Shown: positions 21,600 through 33,416 of the stretch, piece after piece
How the letters are laid out: every line of letters starts with the position of its first letter
Position numbering within the stretch: the stretch's first letter is position 1
NCBI RefSeq assembly: GCF_004359215.1
Contig: NC_090613.1
Coordinates: forward strand, 3,343,191 to 3,407,190
Direction of reading: 5' to 3'
DNA: 64,000 bases
Source: Bremia lactucae
Taxonomy: Eukaryota > Oomycota > Peronosporomycetes > Peronosporales > Peronosporaceae
Made by a program: the position numbers and the translations under genes
The notes under the pieces: model-generated
The model's input: the letters and a program-made list of their open reading frames with translations, nothing else
What the model was told of the DNA's origin: nothing
The model's database searches: none

Positions 21600-23050
21600 G
21601 AAATATTTGTGACGCCCATAAGCATCTCCTGAAGGTCAGCTGCCGGTCCGTCGCGAAGCGACGGCAGTCAAATCCTAACTGCTTTTAGTAATGACGTGTG
21701 CTTCCTGCTCCTCCGTGCTCAAAAGCCGAAAAAAAGAAGCTCGCCACAGTAAACCGGTCGAACGTCTTGTTTGGCGCCGCGAATGCATCTCGATAAGAAG
21801 TTACGGATTTTAGCGCCATCAAATGTATGAGGAGACGGGGTAGGATTCCATGTTCGTTACTGGCCTCCTGTCCTGTTAGCACTCGGATCTCTTTCTCATA
21901 AATGACCGTGCAGATGATGTGGTGTGCTATACGAACTTTATTTTCCACATCGCACAGCTTCAAAATGGTATCGTCCCCATGCCCACAGGTGCGTAGACAT
22001 TTCCAATCATCAGTACTTTCGAAAAGGGATGATAAGTTTTGTGGGGCTGGGCGCAACAACTTAGCCGTCCAATCATCCAGCCATTTATGCTTCGATTTAG
22101 CCTTCGTCCTGCCGCGGTACGCTGCTAAGCGCCCCTGTCAGCATGTTCGCCTCCAGACAGCCGTCCATGCTTGGTAAACCGTGTCACTTAACGACCCCAA
22201 TAGCTCTCCCGGAAATGGAAACCCCTGTAATATGTGCATCCATTGCGCCGGCTTCCGCTGCACCGCCTGCATCCATGTCTCAGTGCCTCAGTGCTACTGC
22301 GCTCGAGGGAGGATGCTGTCCGTGCTGAAGCCGGCCAGGGAATCCTATGCTTCTCCCATAGTTCCGGGCACGAGTCTCGGGTCTCGAGAAGCTGAGCTGG
22401 AAGGTCAGGAGAACCTATGTTCTCCATGGCTATCGTCTCTCCGGTATATCTTGTTCTAGCTTGTTCCTTCTCCGCCGGCGTAGTCGAATGAGCGCGCTTC
22501 TGACTTACTGAAGCCTTACTGCGAGCTCGTGTTAGAGGTATTACGCGAGTTGGAGGCTCGACAAGTTGGATGCTTTAGCACACGCAGGACGCAGATCCGG
22601 GCTAGACAACGTAACCAGACGCTGCTCAGCTATCGCTTGCCATTGGTGCACTGCCGTCCGGATAGCTTAAGATGCTCGAGTAATTGACTGGATTCTGTGT
22701 TGTTGGCGTCATTGATCCCCATCTGGAGCACATGCATTCTCTCCTATGTGGAGAGTTGAGATGCCGAATTGAGTAAAAAAGCCAAAGGTTCGGCAAACCT
22801 AGCCGGATTAACATCGTCTAAGAGAATGTCGATATGTTGATGCACGTCTTGGGGAAGAAGCGTGGTTGCTAGATGATCTCGGATCACCCCTGGGTCGCCG
22901 TTCCAATTCTTCGAGTTCCATGTTGCGGGCGAACAACTTTTCTCCTCCCCGTCCCCTCTCTGCACTCCGTCGTCCAAACCTTCTCCTTCCATCACAATGT
23001 CAGGAGGTTCTTGTTTCCCCGCTGCTTCTTCCGTTTCGCGGAGTTGCGAC
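21600..23050 (-). pseudogene. LINE segment of unknown function between protease and endonuclease
   Basis: Minus-strand pieces at 21685-22059 and 22744-23115. The first contains HHIICTVIYEKEIRVLTG and resembles 51289-51648 of the second LINE (QHLLCAILFDSETFALTG), so it is a conserved part of this family. I recognise no domain. Confidence 0.5.
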
Positions 23051-23059
23051 GAGCCTGTA

Positions 23060-23660
23060 TGGACCAATGCTGAGTAATGTTGTCCCCAGAATCTCAGCAC
23101 CAGTGGTCGTTGCAAACCGTGTTGCTTAGCATGCCTGACTGCTGCTATCCACTGATGAAGCTGCTTAGGGACTTGTTGGCCAGTTCGTAAACTTTGTCTC
23201 CATGCGTGGTAGTACTAGGTTTGAATAGTGGGTAGTGCCACGTTTGTTGCCCGTCGGTATCGTACGCCAGTATACAAATGTCGTGTTGCAAAAAAGTTGG
23301 CTGCTAGAGCCATCAGCTCACTGCTTTTTCCCAATTTCAACGCGAAATGACATCCTGCCGTCCAGGCGTGGCCGCGTACTCATCGAGGTACCATTTAAAC
23401 TTTTTTTCGATTCGCGGGAATTCATGCCATCCCATCCTCTCTGGACGTTAATCAGAGTTGCCACCCGTGTGTAGTGGCCAAACTGTTTGTCAAAATGAAG
23501 ATAGCCAGACAGCCGAATGCCTCGTTTTATGCTGGCAGTTATGGACTCAAGGTGGTCATCATGGGCAGCTAGATCGTGACCCGCGACCGCCTGCGCTAAC
23601 GCCATCGCCATACAATTACTAGAAGATGGTGTCGTGACTAAACGTAGTCCTAGCACCTCT
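23060..23660 (-). pseudogene. LINE OTU-like cysteine protease region
   Basis: Read across frames on the minus strand: LVTTPSSSNCMAMALAQAVA with the candidate nucleophile Cys (codon 23612-23614), helix TASIKRGIRLSGYLHF, then DICILAYDTDGQQTWHYP, and finally LRFWGQHYSALV with the candidate catalytic His (codon 23077-23079). Nucleophile after a small loop at a helix start, a central beta stretch and a late HYxxL His are the OTU pattern. The candidate Cys motif (TSNCLVMTVAQA) recurs in the second LINE at 50405-50640. At least two frameshifts break it. Some oomycete and algal LINEs are known to carry OTU-like proteases; assignment here is by motif reading only. Confidence 0.6.
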
Positions 23661-24122
23661 TCAATGCCTGGAACTCCTCTATCCTGATGCTCTTCCGATG
23701 CTGCCGTGGGCAACTGGTCGCTCCTTTTTTTCCAATTGGTTGAACCGCCTGATTTAGCGCTGCTCGTTTGCGTTGCTTGAGGGTTACAAGCTGTGGGGTC
23801 GTGGGAATTTTCGGCAGTTTTCGCTGACACTAGGTGCAACGTTGCCTTCTTCGTTTCTGTCGTTGGCGCCTAGTTGACACCCTGCGAGTCGTCCGTAGGT
23901 CGTGAGGTGGGCGCTAGTACGTCTTTTTGGATGATGGTGCTGTTGACTTATCCGCTTCATCTTCCAAACCTTCTGCCAGGTCAATAAAACGGGAGGAGAG
24001 ACTGGGAGAGTGTGGCTGTGACATAGTCGGCTGATGAGTCTTCTCCGAGGCTGGACCGTGACCCATTGCTTCTTCGGTTCAGGTTCGACGTTAAGAGCTT
24101 CCGGCTCGATCGGACCGGTGCC

Positions 24123-25788
24123 TCAAGCAGGCGGTGCACCCTTAATGGGAGAGCTATGTGCGGCATCCATCGGTGTGCGCGGTCGCTCTGTGGATGGTGC
24201 CACTGCCTCCTGTGCCTTGCACTTACTGTCCTTTCGAAGTTGTAGGCGCTGTGCCGCAACTTCTTTGATTTCCGCCAGGCTGGTAAAGGGGGTGGCCAAG
24301 TCTTCAAGCGCTGCTACCTCTTGCTCCGTAGCCGCTCGGCTGCCTATACCTTGTAATTGTGCAGCGGTATACTGACACCGCGCCATGGTGTGCCCGAGAT
24401 TGCCACAGTGCAAGCATTGAAGCCGTTGGCCGACCTCCGCGTGCTTTAAATTATTGTCCGTCCACACCAGATAATGCGCGCAATTCTTAGCAAAAATTCT
24501 AAGCGCCCTGCCATATTTACCGTAAGTTTCTAAACATTGGAGGTCCACTAGTTGGGCGTACAGGTGTCTAGATCTTCAAGCTCCAAATCTGCTGCAATAT
24601 GCTTTTCGAAGTACGCAGTCAACTGTCCGATGTCTGTGAAGCGAGTAACATTGGAAAGTTCCACCTGGAACTTCGGTGGTCGCCATGCGAACCCCATCTC
24701 GTTCCAACTGGCGTGCCAATACGGAGCCCGTGTCCGGCTGGTGCATCTTTAATAAGCGGTATATCGCTCCTCTAAATGGCACTGACATTAACTCGTACAT
24801 GCGTGCCATCGCTCGATCAAAGAAATGAAAATGGATACTGCGTTTTAAATCGTTGTAATTGATATGCTTGGTGACATGAAGCATGGTCTGAAGTTCGTCC
24901 TGGTTGAACTTCTCTGCTTCCGCTGCCAGCAAGATATCTTCCTTGATCGTGCTAGTTTTCTGCCGTATCATCCTGATATCTATCCCGCTCCGTAACTTCA
25001 GGCAAAGTTCACCTTTCACTTGTTGTTGAACAGTCCTTGCCTAAAGTTTTCGATGTGCCCCGTGCTGCTGGGCTGTTGGCCTTGTTTCCGGTTAATCCGG
25101 TGTCTGACTTGACCTTGGCTTCCCATTAATTCATGGGCGGCGCCCGCGCCCACTTGACTTTGCTTATCATGCTTTAAATGATGTTCTTAAATGACCAATT
25201 GGAATTGTAAAGTTTTCTCGTCGCCGTCTGCGCAAATTGTGTCCACTGCCTGAACGAGTCGCTGCTTACAGTGCAAGCCTCTTCGAAGAACTTGAAATAT
25301 ATCACTTTTTCTTCCGGAAAGCGTTGCTTCCCCGCCGGTACAAGGTCTGCTGCAATGGCCACCGTGTCGTGCGCTATAGTGTAGAGCTCTGCCACAGTTG
25401 CCACTCATGCTTCATGTGAAGGATCATGTGGGGCTGCCTTTACCGCCGCCACTACTGCCTCAAACATCTCCGCCGGTCTTATCACCGGCTCGGCCTTGTC
25501 TGGTCCGGGTTCGCTGGGTGCACCCGTCCTTTTCGGTATAAGTTGCTCCTGAGTCGTTGTCGCCTTGGCAGCGGGCTTGGAATGGCCTACTCTCGCCGCT
25601 TCTGGCAATGTATGCGTATCAGCCCCCGTCGTCTGTCGAACGGAGGAGATCGTTCTGTCGCGTTGGTCGTGCGTGACCCCTTCCCTCGAGTCAGGCCGCT
25701 CTGTTGACTGCCCTGACGTCTTACGCCGAACAGGCTTTGGCGAGCCTCGCATTGCGCTTATAGGCAAGGTAATGGGCTGGCGCTTCAC
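24123..25788 (-). pseudogene. LINE ORF1-like protein with CCHC zinc knuckle
   Basis: A Pro/Arg/Thr-rich, disordered N-terminus (25405-25788), helical segments (25174-25404; 24576-25019, containing INYNDLKRSIHFHFFDRAM), then CLHCGNLGHTMARC (24123-24548), a Cx2Cx4Hx4C knuckle followed by a Glu/Ala-rich tail. This is the nucleic-acid-binding, Gag-like ORF1 product of many LINEs. Frames change between the pieces. Confidence 0.75.
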
Positions 25789-25893
25789 GGTCGAGGAACG
25801 TGAGCGGGTGAAGTGTACGCTTTCCTTCCAAACCTGACAGCTGGTACAAGGCTGTCAGGGCTATCCGGTCTGCGAAGCTAAATTGGAACTGCA

Positions 25894-26228
25894 AGAACTG
25901 TATTAAAATACCTAATTTTCTACGTAACGTCTTCTATCTACCATTGAACTTTTTATATTAATATCTAACTATGGCGCCTCCTTGCGCACCGCACAATCGT
26001 GATTTAAACGATTGGCGTGGTTGATTTAGACATAAAACAACCAATCAGATGAGCTAATATCTTATTGCATCAATAATGCCAAATTTGGTATTATTGGGAC
26101 TATTTAAGTCAAAATTAGTAAAAATATTAATTTTGCACTTCTTTATCTCTTTCCTCTCATAGGTAATATTACTTATTATTTTTCTCGTTATAAGGAAGAA
26201 TACGTATGTATCGGGACATCCCGTTACA
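25894..26228 (-). repeat. Gypsy 3' LTR, inner part, with LINE target-site duplication
   Basis: Starts with the second copy of AGAACTGTATTAA (25894-25906) and continues the LTR to CATCCCGTTACA at 26228. Removing the LINE and one duplication gives an LTR of about 511 bp, matching 515 bp for the intact relative at 56680-57194. Right after it the minus strand reads AAGCGGGGGTTGA, a polypurine tract, so this is the 3' LTR of a minus-strand element. Confidence 0.85.
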
Positions 26229-26625
26229 TCAACCCCCGCTTAACCAACTGTCACCATAGTGGTTGATGAAGGGTGACAGGAAACATTATTTGTCTTTTCC
26301 TGTAATTAGCATTATTGGTTTTGATCAAAATGCCAAAATCATTAGCATTATGATTTCAGTCAAAATACAGGCTTTATTTGCATTTTGATTTTAATCAAAA
26401 CACCGATTTCATTTGCATTCTTGATTTTGACCAGAATCAAGATCGCGTCGGCCGCGAGGCCGCTAAGCTGGAAGCTGCACGGACCAGCGCAGGTGTCAGT
26501 AAGGCAAATGTTCAGTAGACGCATTAGCGTCTACTGCGGAGGATATATTCCCTCCTAATACCATTGGGGGTGACTAAGGTATGTAAACTGTTGATGACAT
26601 TGCGGATGATGGGGACAAGTTACCT

Positions 26626-27600
26626 GCTACACCAATTGTAGGTGACTCGTCCAAGTCACCTGCATCGCCCGACTCAGTGGCGACTGAGACGGCCGCCGGA
26701 TCACTTCGGGCCGAGTCCGTTAAATTTTTGGGTTCTAACGTGACTACCAAAGAGGTGATGACGAGGTTGTTTAACTCGTCGGACCTCTTTGGTGGGAATT
26801 CATCATCAGATGACTCCGAGGGCGATGCCCACTCTGGTGATGTTAGTATGCATCACCAGGAACTACGTGGTCGCGATGGTAAGAGTGCTGCTAGTTTGCA
26901 TCACCAGAAAGGGAGTGAGTCAAGAAATCGCTCACAGGGCCAAGTTAACGTTAACGGTAACATGAACCAACAGGAGAGGGACCACAATGCGTTGCGGTTT
27001 GCTCCTGAAAGAGGCCTTTGTTACCCTCTAAGATAAACCTCATTCGTTGGTCTGGTATGACCAACGATCAATATCATATTTTGTTATTCGACTCATCCAG
27101 GCTTCACAAGCCTGGTGATGATATAACGTAATTCTTCGTCGATGCCTTTTACCGGCATCGGTGGTACACTTGCAAACGGGCAAAGGATGTCAAGCCTTTG
27201 TTCCAAGCTTGGACAGCCTTTGTACAGAATGTGCGAAGCATAGGCCGTTTGGTCTAGCTTGACAAGCTGAAAATTTCCGTGAACGGTTCGAGATACGAAC
27301 CGTAGTCGGTGCACGTTAAAAGTTGCACCGTTTGTCTCGAGAGGCAGGGATACCTTGCCTGTCTTGGGGGGACTCATGACCATGCTGCTATTAGGGGGCA
27401 GGTCATAGCCCTAAAAACATTATTCCCTTAAAGATCCTCATTGAAGGATACTCATCTCTTACGAGATGCGTTAAGGGATTGAGAACCTCAAATCCTTTTA
27501 CGAGTGCGGGAAGCCATCGTTCTCCGATGGACCTTCGGTCGAGGAAGATCGGTCGAGGAGGATGGGTCTCGTCATACTGCAAGACGAGGACCGGAACGTA
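26626..27600. pseudogene. Open frames on both strands between pol and the 3' LTR
   Basis: Plus strand: an acidic, Ser/Asp-rich ORF (about 26584-27036) with VTTKEVMTRLF and SSDDSEGDAHSGD, followed in another frame by FYRHRWYTCKRAKDVKPLF. Minus strand: 27093-27383 and 27403-27606 (KTGKVSLPLETNG; RWLPALVKGFEVLNPLTHL). I cannot tell which strand was coding. Some plant gypsy elements have an antisense ORF at this place, which is one possible reading. Confidence 0.4.
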
Positions 27601-28060
27601 TAGCATCAGTTAAATATGGAAGTTCCCAACTATCATATGAGGGTGGATACCCTCTCCAATGAATGAGATAACTCGTTCGAACCCCCCTTACCTCACGGTA
27701 GCTCGAGAAACTTTCAAATTCTCACCACCCGAATCCATCAATAATTGTGAAGGGGGAGGAAAAAATCGGATCCCGCCTCGTTTGACGGACCTGAATCAAC
27801 ATCGTGATTTGGGTCACACACTTTATTATTTAAGTTAGTACAGTGATCACGAGCGATTCCGACGCTGCGAGTTAGCGGTGACGGTTGATAATGTTTCTCG
27901 TGACCAGTTATAGATAAAGCGCAGGTTTGCGACTGAACAACTGCAGAACGAATGGACACATCAGTCCCTTCAAAACGAGCTGGTGTGGAGAAAAGAGCTG
28001 ACCGTTTGTCCGAGAGAATCAGACTCTGTTCCAAGACAATAAGGCTTTGGCTCGGAACTA
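27601..28060 (-). other. 3' internal region of the gypsy element, no clear domain
   Basis: Short minus-strand frames only (27738-28034). No recognised domain. Confidence 0.4.
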
Positions 28061-30515
28061 TCAGTCTTTGGCGGATGCCATACCGTTCCCGTGCAATCCG
28101 GAATCGGAAGAAGCCTCGTACTGATGGTACGGGCGGAGACGCCTAACATAATACGTAGGAGGCGTACGCATCCTACGAGGCAGCTCGGTCGTGTACGCAT
28201 TGCCTTGGCGTTGTAGTACACATACCGGGCCGATAAACCTTGGCAGTGATTTATTACTGCCCACATTCGTCACTACAAGTTTTGGTAGGTTTGCCGCAGA
28301 CAATAGGACTAAGTCATTAACATTAATTGAAAATTTATTTGCTCTTGCATTTTTATCAGAGTTCCGTTTCTGTTGGTCCACCGCATCAGCGATGGAATCC
28401 TGTACGAAATGGACCACTGCTTCTCTAGCCAACAGGAAATCACCCGCTGACTCGGTTATATTTTTTGTTTTTAGTTCGACCGGCTCGCACTACGGAGATA
28501 TTATTGTTTTCGATGCCAAGTCTTTCAGCATCGTTGTCTACTTCGATTTTCATAAGCTCAACATTGGTATCCTTCGAACTGACCTTAGGGCTAATGCGTG
28601 AGGAGCACGAGCTAAAAGGTTTTTTGCTCGAGCGAGCCCCCCCCCCCGTACATAAGTATTACTCTTAAATAGGGTAGGTAGGTATATGTGGGTGGCGTAA
28701 GCCATTAACAAAAAACGGTGTATCCTGTAGAAGCTACCATTGGCAAGAACTGTTCCAACTTTTAAAAGAGTGGATGTATCCGCGAAGTGTCTCTTCGAGA
28801 ATGCGGTTTGCACGCTTCGTCTAACCATCTGTTTCAGGATTTTTAAAAGTTGACATTTTTTAACTGTGTTCCAAGTGATTGGAACACTGTTTGCCAAAAT
28901 TCAGCCGTGAATCTAGGGTCTCGATCTAGGACCAGTTCACGGGGTAACTCATGAAGTCGAAATATCGTGTCAAAAAAGACACGAGCACGGCCTTTGGCAG
29001 GTCGACTACGGGACGGCCGCAAGATGTACCATCTTGCTCCAACGGTCAACAAAAACAAGAATGCCATTATTCTTGTGGATGTCTTCGGAGAATTCAAAGA
29101 CGGAGTCCATAGATACGGATTGTCAACACTCTGCCGGAACAGGCAGATGTTGTGACGGAGCACGGCATGCAGCGCTGGACTTTACCAGTTGACAAACTTC
29201 GCAAGCACGTATGTGCTTGCGGACGAACTCATATTGGCGTGGCCAGTAGAAGTCGCGAATTATCGAGAGAAAAGTCTTCTAACGTCCACGATGACCACTT
29301 ATTGGTGCATCGTCGTACCCATACATGATGCGTAATCGCAAATCATTATGGGTAGGGATCACGACACGAGGTGTGTCGCCAACAATGGCTGTATAATAAA
29401 ATATACCATTGCGTTTTATGTCGATCTGTTGAGGATCGATACAATTTAGATAAGCCTTTTATGATCGTTGAGATGGTTATCGAAGGTAATCCATTCACCA
29501 TTTAAGAGCCGTATCTTCTTGATAAGCTCTTTCAACGTCTTTGAGGAATGTTGACGATGGAATACATATTGTTGGAACAGGGGCCTTATGCTCACTGTTA
29601 AATTTGCGCTTCTGGCTCAAAACCGGGCCGGTGCGAGAGGGCATCAGCGACGACGGTAAGTCGTCCTGGTTTATACTCAACGAAAAAGTTATACTCCGTG
29701 AAGAAAGGCAACCATCTCGCCATTCTTTGCGAGAGGTGTGGACTGTTAAAGACGCATGAGCCGTGTATACAATGAACGGTCTATCCCCCACGAGATAGAT
29801 TCTAAATTTAGCCAGTGCATATTTCATGGCAAGGAGTTCTTTATCATGCACTGAATAGTTGGGTCCAGCTCGTTATGGCTGACACGATTGATAACAGACG
29901 ACGCGTTCTGCACCGTCTGTGTCATATTGCATTAACGCACAGCCGATTGCAAAATCGCTGCGTCACAGACCACATGAAAACTTAGGTCTTGGTCAACAAT
30001 CGCCAGGATTGGCGATTGCATCAAGCTTCCACAATACCTTCAAAGGGACGCTGACAATCAGCGTTCCATGACTACCTTACATTTTTCTTTAACAAAGAAG
30101 AAAGATGTACCGTCATTTCGGCATATTGGCGTGAGTACTTGTGCAGGTACGCCGTAAGCCGAAAAACATTTGAAAAATCTTGACATCGACTGGCACAGGC
30201 CAATCGGTGATTGCCTTAATATTTTCTAGATCCGGGCGTACACCGTTGTTTACCCACGGTGCACCCAAGAAGTGGTAATTCGCTTGCAGCGAATATACAC
30301 TTCTTGAGATTTGCATACAACTTGTGCTCACGCATAAGTGTAAGAACCTTTCGGACGTGGTACGATGTACTTCAACATCCGACTTTCCGTTCATGGCTCT
30401 GCTATGGACGAAGTCGTCAACAAAATAGCTCGGTGCAAAATCCCGCACCGATCTCCACAGATTGCGTTACACATCCGTTAAATATCGCAGGGGCATTACT
30501 AAGACCCTGTGGCTT
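28061..30515 (-). pseudogene. Gypsy pol copy 1: RT end, RNase H, integrase
   Basis: RT tail with PQGLSNAPAIFNGC and SYFVDDFVHSRA (30113-30515, catalytic DD kept), RNase H block HDKELLAMKYALAKFRIYLV (29495-29851), integrase core FRLHELPRELVLDRDPRFTA (28843-29163) and integrase C-terminus VNDLVLLSAANLPK ... RRLRPYHQYE (28061-28432). The 5' half of RT and all of gag are missing: the copy starts abruptly inside the RT of a chimeric junction. Multiple frameshifts. Confidence 0.85.
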
Positions 30516-32334
30516 GACTTGTGTTCCAAGAAATTTGAAGATAGATTGCCAAAACTCCGCCGAGAATCTGGGGTTTCGATCTGAGACCAGTTCATGGGGT
30601 AATCCATGGAGTCGAAATATCGTGTCAACAAAAACACGATCACAGCCTTTGGCTGTGATCGACTTCGGGATTGCAGCAACATGGACCATCTTGCTGAAAG
30701 ATGGTCCATGTTGCTGCAATCCCGAAGTCGATCAACAAACACAAGAATACCAATATTCTTGTGATCGTCTTCGAAAATCCGAAGACGAATTCATAGATAC
30801 GGACTCCCAACACTCAGCCGGCACATGCAGAGGTTGTAATGAAGCCCGGGATGAAGCACTGGGCTTCAATGGCTGACTAACTTCGCAAGCACGTAAGTAC
30901 TTGCGGGCGAACTCATGCTGGCGTGGCCAGTAGAAGTCGCGACATAATCGTAAGATAGGTTTTCTCACGTTCACGGTAACCACTTATTGGTGCATCGTGG
31001 CACTCATACATGATGCCTAAAGGCAAATCATTATGGGTGGGGAATTCGACACGAGGTGCCTCGTCTGGTCTTTTTGGTATTCCATCAACCCTTTAATATA
31101 GCCTTATCTTCTTGATAGGCTCGTTAAGTAATGTTGACGACAGAACACTTATTGTTGCAATAGTGGGCTTATCCTTACTGTTGTTTTGAGCTGCCGGCTC
31201 GAAATCGGAGGGGCACGGAAAGGGCATCAGGGAAGACACTAAATCGTCTTGAGTTATATTCTACGGAAATGTTGTGCTTGGCGAAGAAAGACAACCGTCT
31301 CGCCATTCTTTGCGAGAGGTGTGGACTGTTTACGGCCGTGCGTTTAGATGCATGGCCGTATAAACAATGAACGGTCTATTTTCAAGAGATAGACCCAAAA
31401 ATAAGGCAGCGCATATTTCTTGGCAAAAGTTTTCTTGTCATGCACTGGGTACATGCGTTCAGCTGTTGCAGCTGACGCAATTGGTAACAGACGACGCGCT
31501 CCACGACGCCTGTATCGTATTCCGATAACGCACAGCCGATTGCAAAATCGCTGCGTCACAGACCACATGAAAACTTGTGTCTTTGTCTGCAATCGCCAGG
31601 ATTGGCGACTTTAATGCCACGATACATTTTTTATTTGACAAGAAGAAAGATGTACTGTGATTTCGGCATAACTGCGGGAGTGTATGCCGCTAAGCCGACA
31701 AGCTTTCGAAGTATCTTTACATCGACTGGCATAGGCCAGTCGATTGTCGCTTTGATATTTTATGTATCAGGCCGTACACCTTGTTTTCCCACGATCAACC
31801 AAAGACGTGGTATATTCGTTTGTAGCGAATATACACTTCTTCAGATTTGCATACAACTTATGCTTACGCATAAGCCGAAGAACCTTTCGAACATGGATAT
31901 GATGTACTTCAACCTCCGACATTCCATTCATAGCTCTGGTATGAACGAAGAGGTAATAAAATCGGCTCGAAATCCAGCACCGATCTCAACAGATTGGTTT
32001 GACATCTGTTGAATGACGCAGGGGCAATATTAAGCCCCTGCGGCATAATTAGCCACTCGCATAGCATTCTACTTGGTATACTTACTGCTGTGAACTGGCA
32101 CGGGATATCCTGTTCCCGAATAAGGATCTGATGGAATCCATCCATTAAATCCTTTGACGAAAAGATAGCACTCTTTGACATACTATCAATGATTACGTCT
32201 TTTCGTGGTATCGTCGTTGGAGCCAAAATCATCGCAGCGCTCAATTTATTAAACGCGTGCACAATCCGGCACCATCCTGTTGCTATAAGCACGCAGAAGG
32301 TCGAAGAGCTACGTGAGGAATTTGACTCTCTCAC
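30516..32334 (-). pseudogene. Gypsy pol copy 2: RT, RNase H, integrase 5' half
   Basis: RT with SSKDLMDGFHQILIRE and PQGLNIAPASFNRC (31909-32334; the FVDD box is lost to frame changes), an RNase H remnant (31344-31592, DKKTFAKKYALPYFWVYL), integrase zinc/linker YWPRQHEFARKYLRACEV (30732-30983) and core FRLHGLPHELVSDRNPRFSA (30540-30719). The core then joins RT of copy 1 without the rest of integrase. Confidence 0.8.
30638..30733. repeat. Compound fold-back: perfect 36-bp inverted repeat plus a 10-bp hairpin
   Basis: Arms 30657-30692 and 30698-30733 are exact reverse complements with a 5-base loop (GCTGA). Immediately left, GATCACAGCC TTT GGCTGTGATC (30638-30660) forms a second hairpin. The right arm matches the normal integrase reading (KMVHVAAIPKS), so the left arm looks like an inverted copy made by template switching. 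Confidence 0.92.
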
Positions 32335-32400
32335 ATGGCCCGCTGCCAGCGTTCGGCAAATAATTTGTCGATCGCTCCATTACACCCTCCCCCATCAGAC

Positions 32401-32610
32401 TGTTGACACCCAGTGTCGACATTCGCTCTCATTTTCTCTTTGAAGTTGGTTACTAATCAATTAATCTTACGGTTGTTTATTTATACCTTATCTTATGACA
32501 TTTAAACGTGGGTAACGGACTCTAAGTTTCTTCTTCCTAGACGATATATATGTGAAATATGGTAGTCACACTCCGTCTGGACAAGTAGGATAACGAGTCC
32601 CATGTCGACA
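32401..32610. repeat. Candidate solo LTR of another family
   Basis: 210 bp starting TGTTGACACC and ending CATGTCGACA, with TG...CA ends and near-complementary termini, lying between pol copies 2 and 3. No target-site duplication seen. Confidence 0.3.
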
Positions 32611-33416
32611 CGTTTCAGTGTGAAGACGTATCTCGCCGAGCTCTAAATCTGTTTTCAACGTGGTGTCGCGAATGCTTTAATCGCATCACGCACCACACCG
32701 GGCCTAGAGCCCAACATAGTAACAAACTCGCTCGATACGAATAGCAAGAGCAAGCAGGAGGAGCGAGCTCTTAATTAGGCTGCTCTTTGTGAAAGCAAAA
32801 GCTCATGCTGAATATCGTTTCACATCACTTAGTGTGGAAGGCGCCTCCGAGAGCTTGCGAACCAATTCTTGGCATTGCAATTATCTGGATGAAAGGCGAG
32901 TACGCCGAAAGAACTCGTACACGCGCTGCTTTCCGTGAGCCATGTTTTACTTCATCGATTACGACAAGTCAATATTTGACACAAATGCGTAATTAAGCAC
33001 GTGGTGCTTCTGTGTCCTCAATGAGGGAAGTTAAATCGTTTTATATCCTAATGAGTCGAAAACGAAATATCGTTTGATCGATGGGTCCATCGGTCCCGTC
33101 GCCTTCGAGGTATTTGGTCTCTTAGAGACTCGTTTGATGCGGCCGACATTCGTCTCGAACGACAGCTTCGCTTTGAATTTTCAAAGCTAACACGAAAGGC
33201 CACTTGAATGCGGCTTATCGACCGAAAAACGAGGTATGCTAAGCTAGCAGCCTACTGCTTCAGTTGCACATTTAATCGTAGATCCAAGCCTCACAGAGGT
33301 CTAGAATTCAATTCTTCCCACCTCTTTGGGAGCAAGCGTCGTTCGACGCTATTCGATTTCAAGCATGGCTCCCAAAAATGTCATCTTTGTAAGGGCTATC
33401 TTGTCGAAGGGGTAAC
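32611..33416. other. Transposon-derived or intergenic sequence without a recognised domain
   Basis: Only short frames. It probably belongs to the 3' part of pol copy 3 or to unrelated debris. Confidence 0.4.

Larger units (their letters stand above)
17146..25893 (-). mobile_element. LINE (non-LTR retrotransposon) with OTU-like protease region, about 8.75 kb
   Basis: Lies between two copies of AGAACTGTATTAA, inside an LTR. Minus-strand order from the 5' end at right: CCHC zinc-knuckle ORF1 region, OTU-like protease region, unassigned segment, APE endonuclease, reverse transcriptase, and C-terminal zinc-binding (zf-RVT) domain. There is no poly(A) tail; the 3' end reads ...CTGCCTCTCATG. It appears full length, but all ORFs are broken by stops and frameshifts. 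The same family recurs in plus orientation at 47952-55996. The layout recalls the Dualen/RandI-type LINEs, which encode OTU proteases; the clade assignment needs a phylogeny. Confidence 0.88.
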
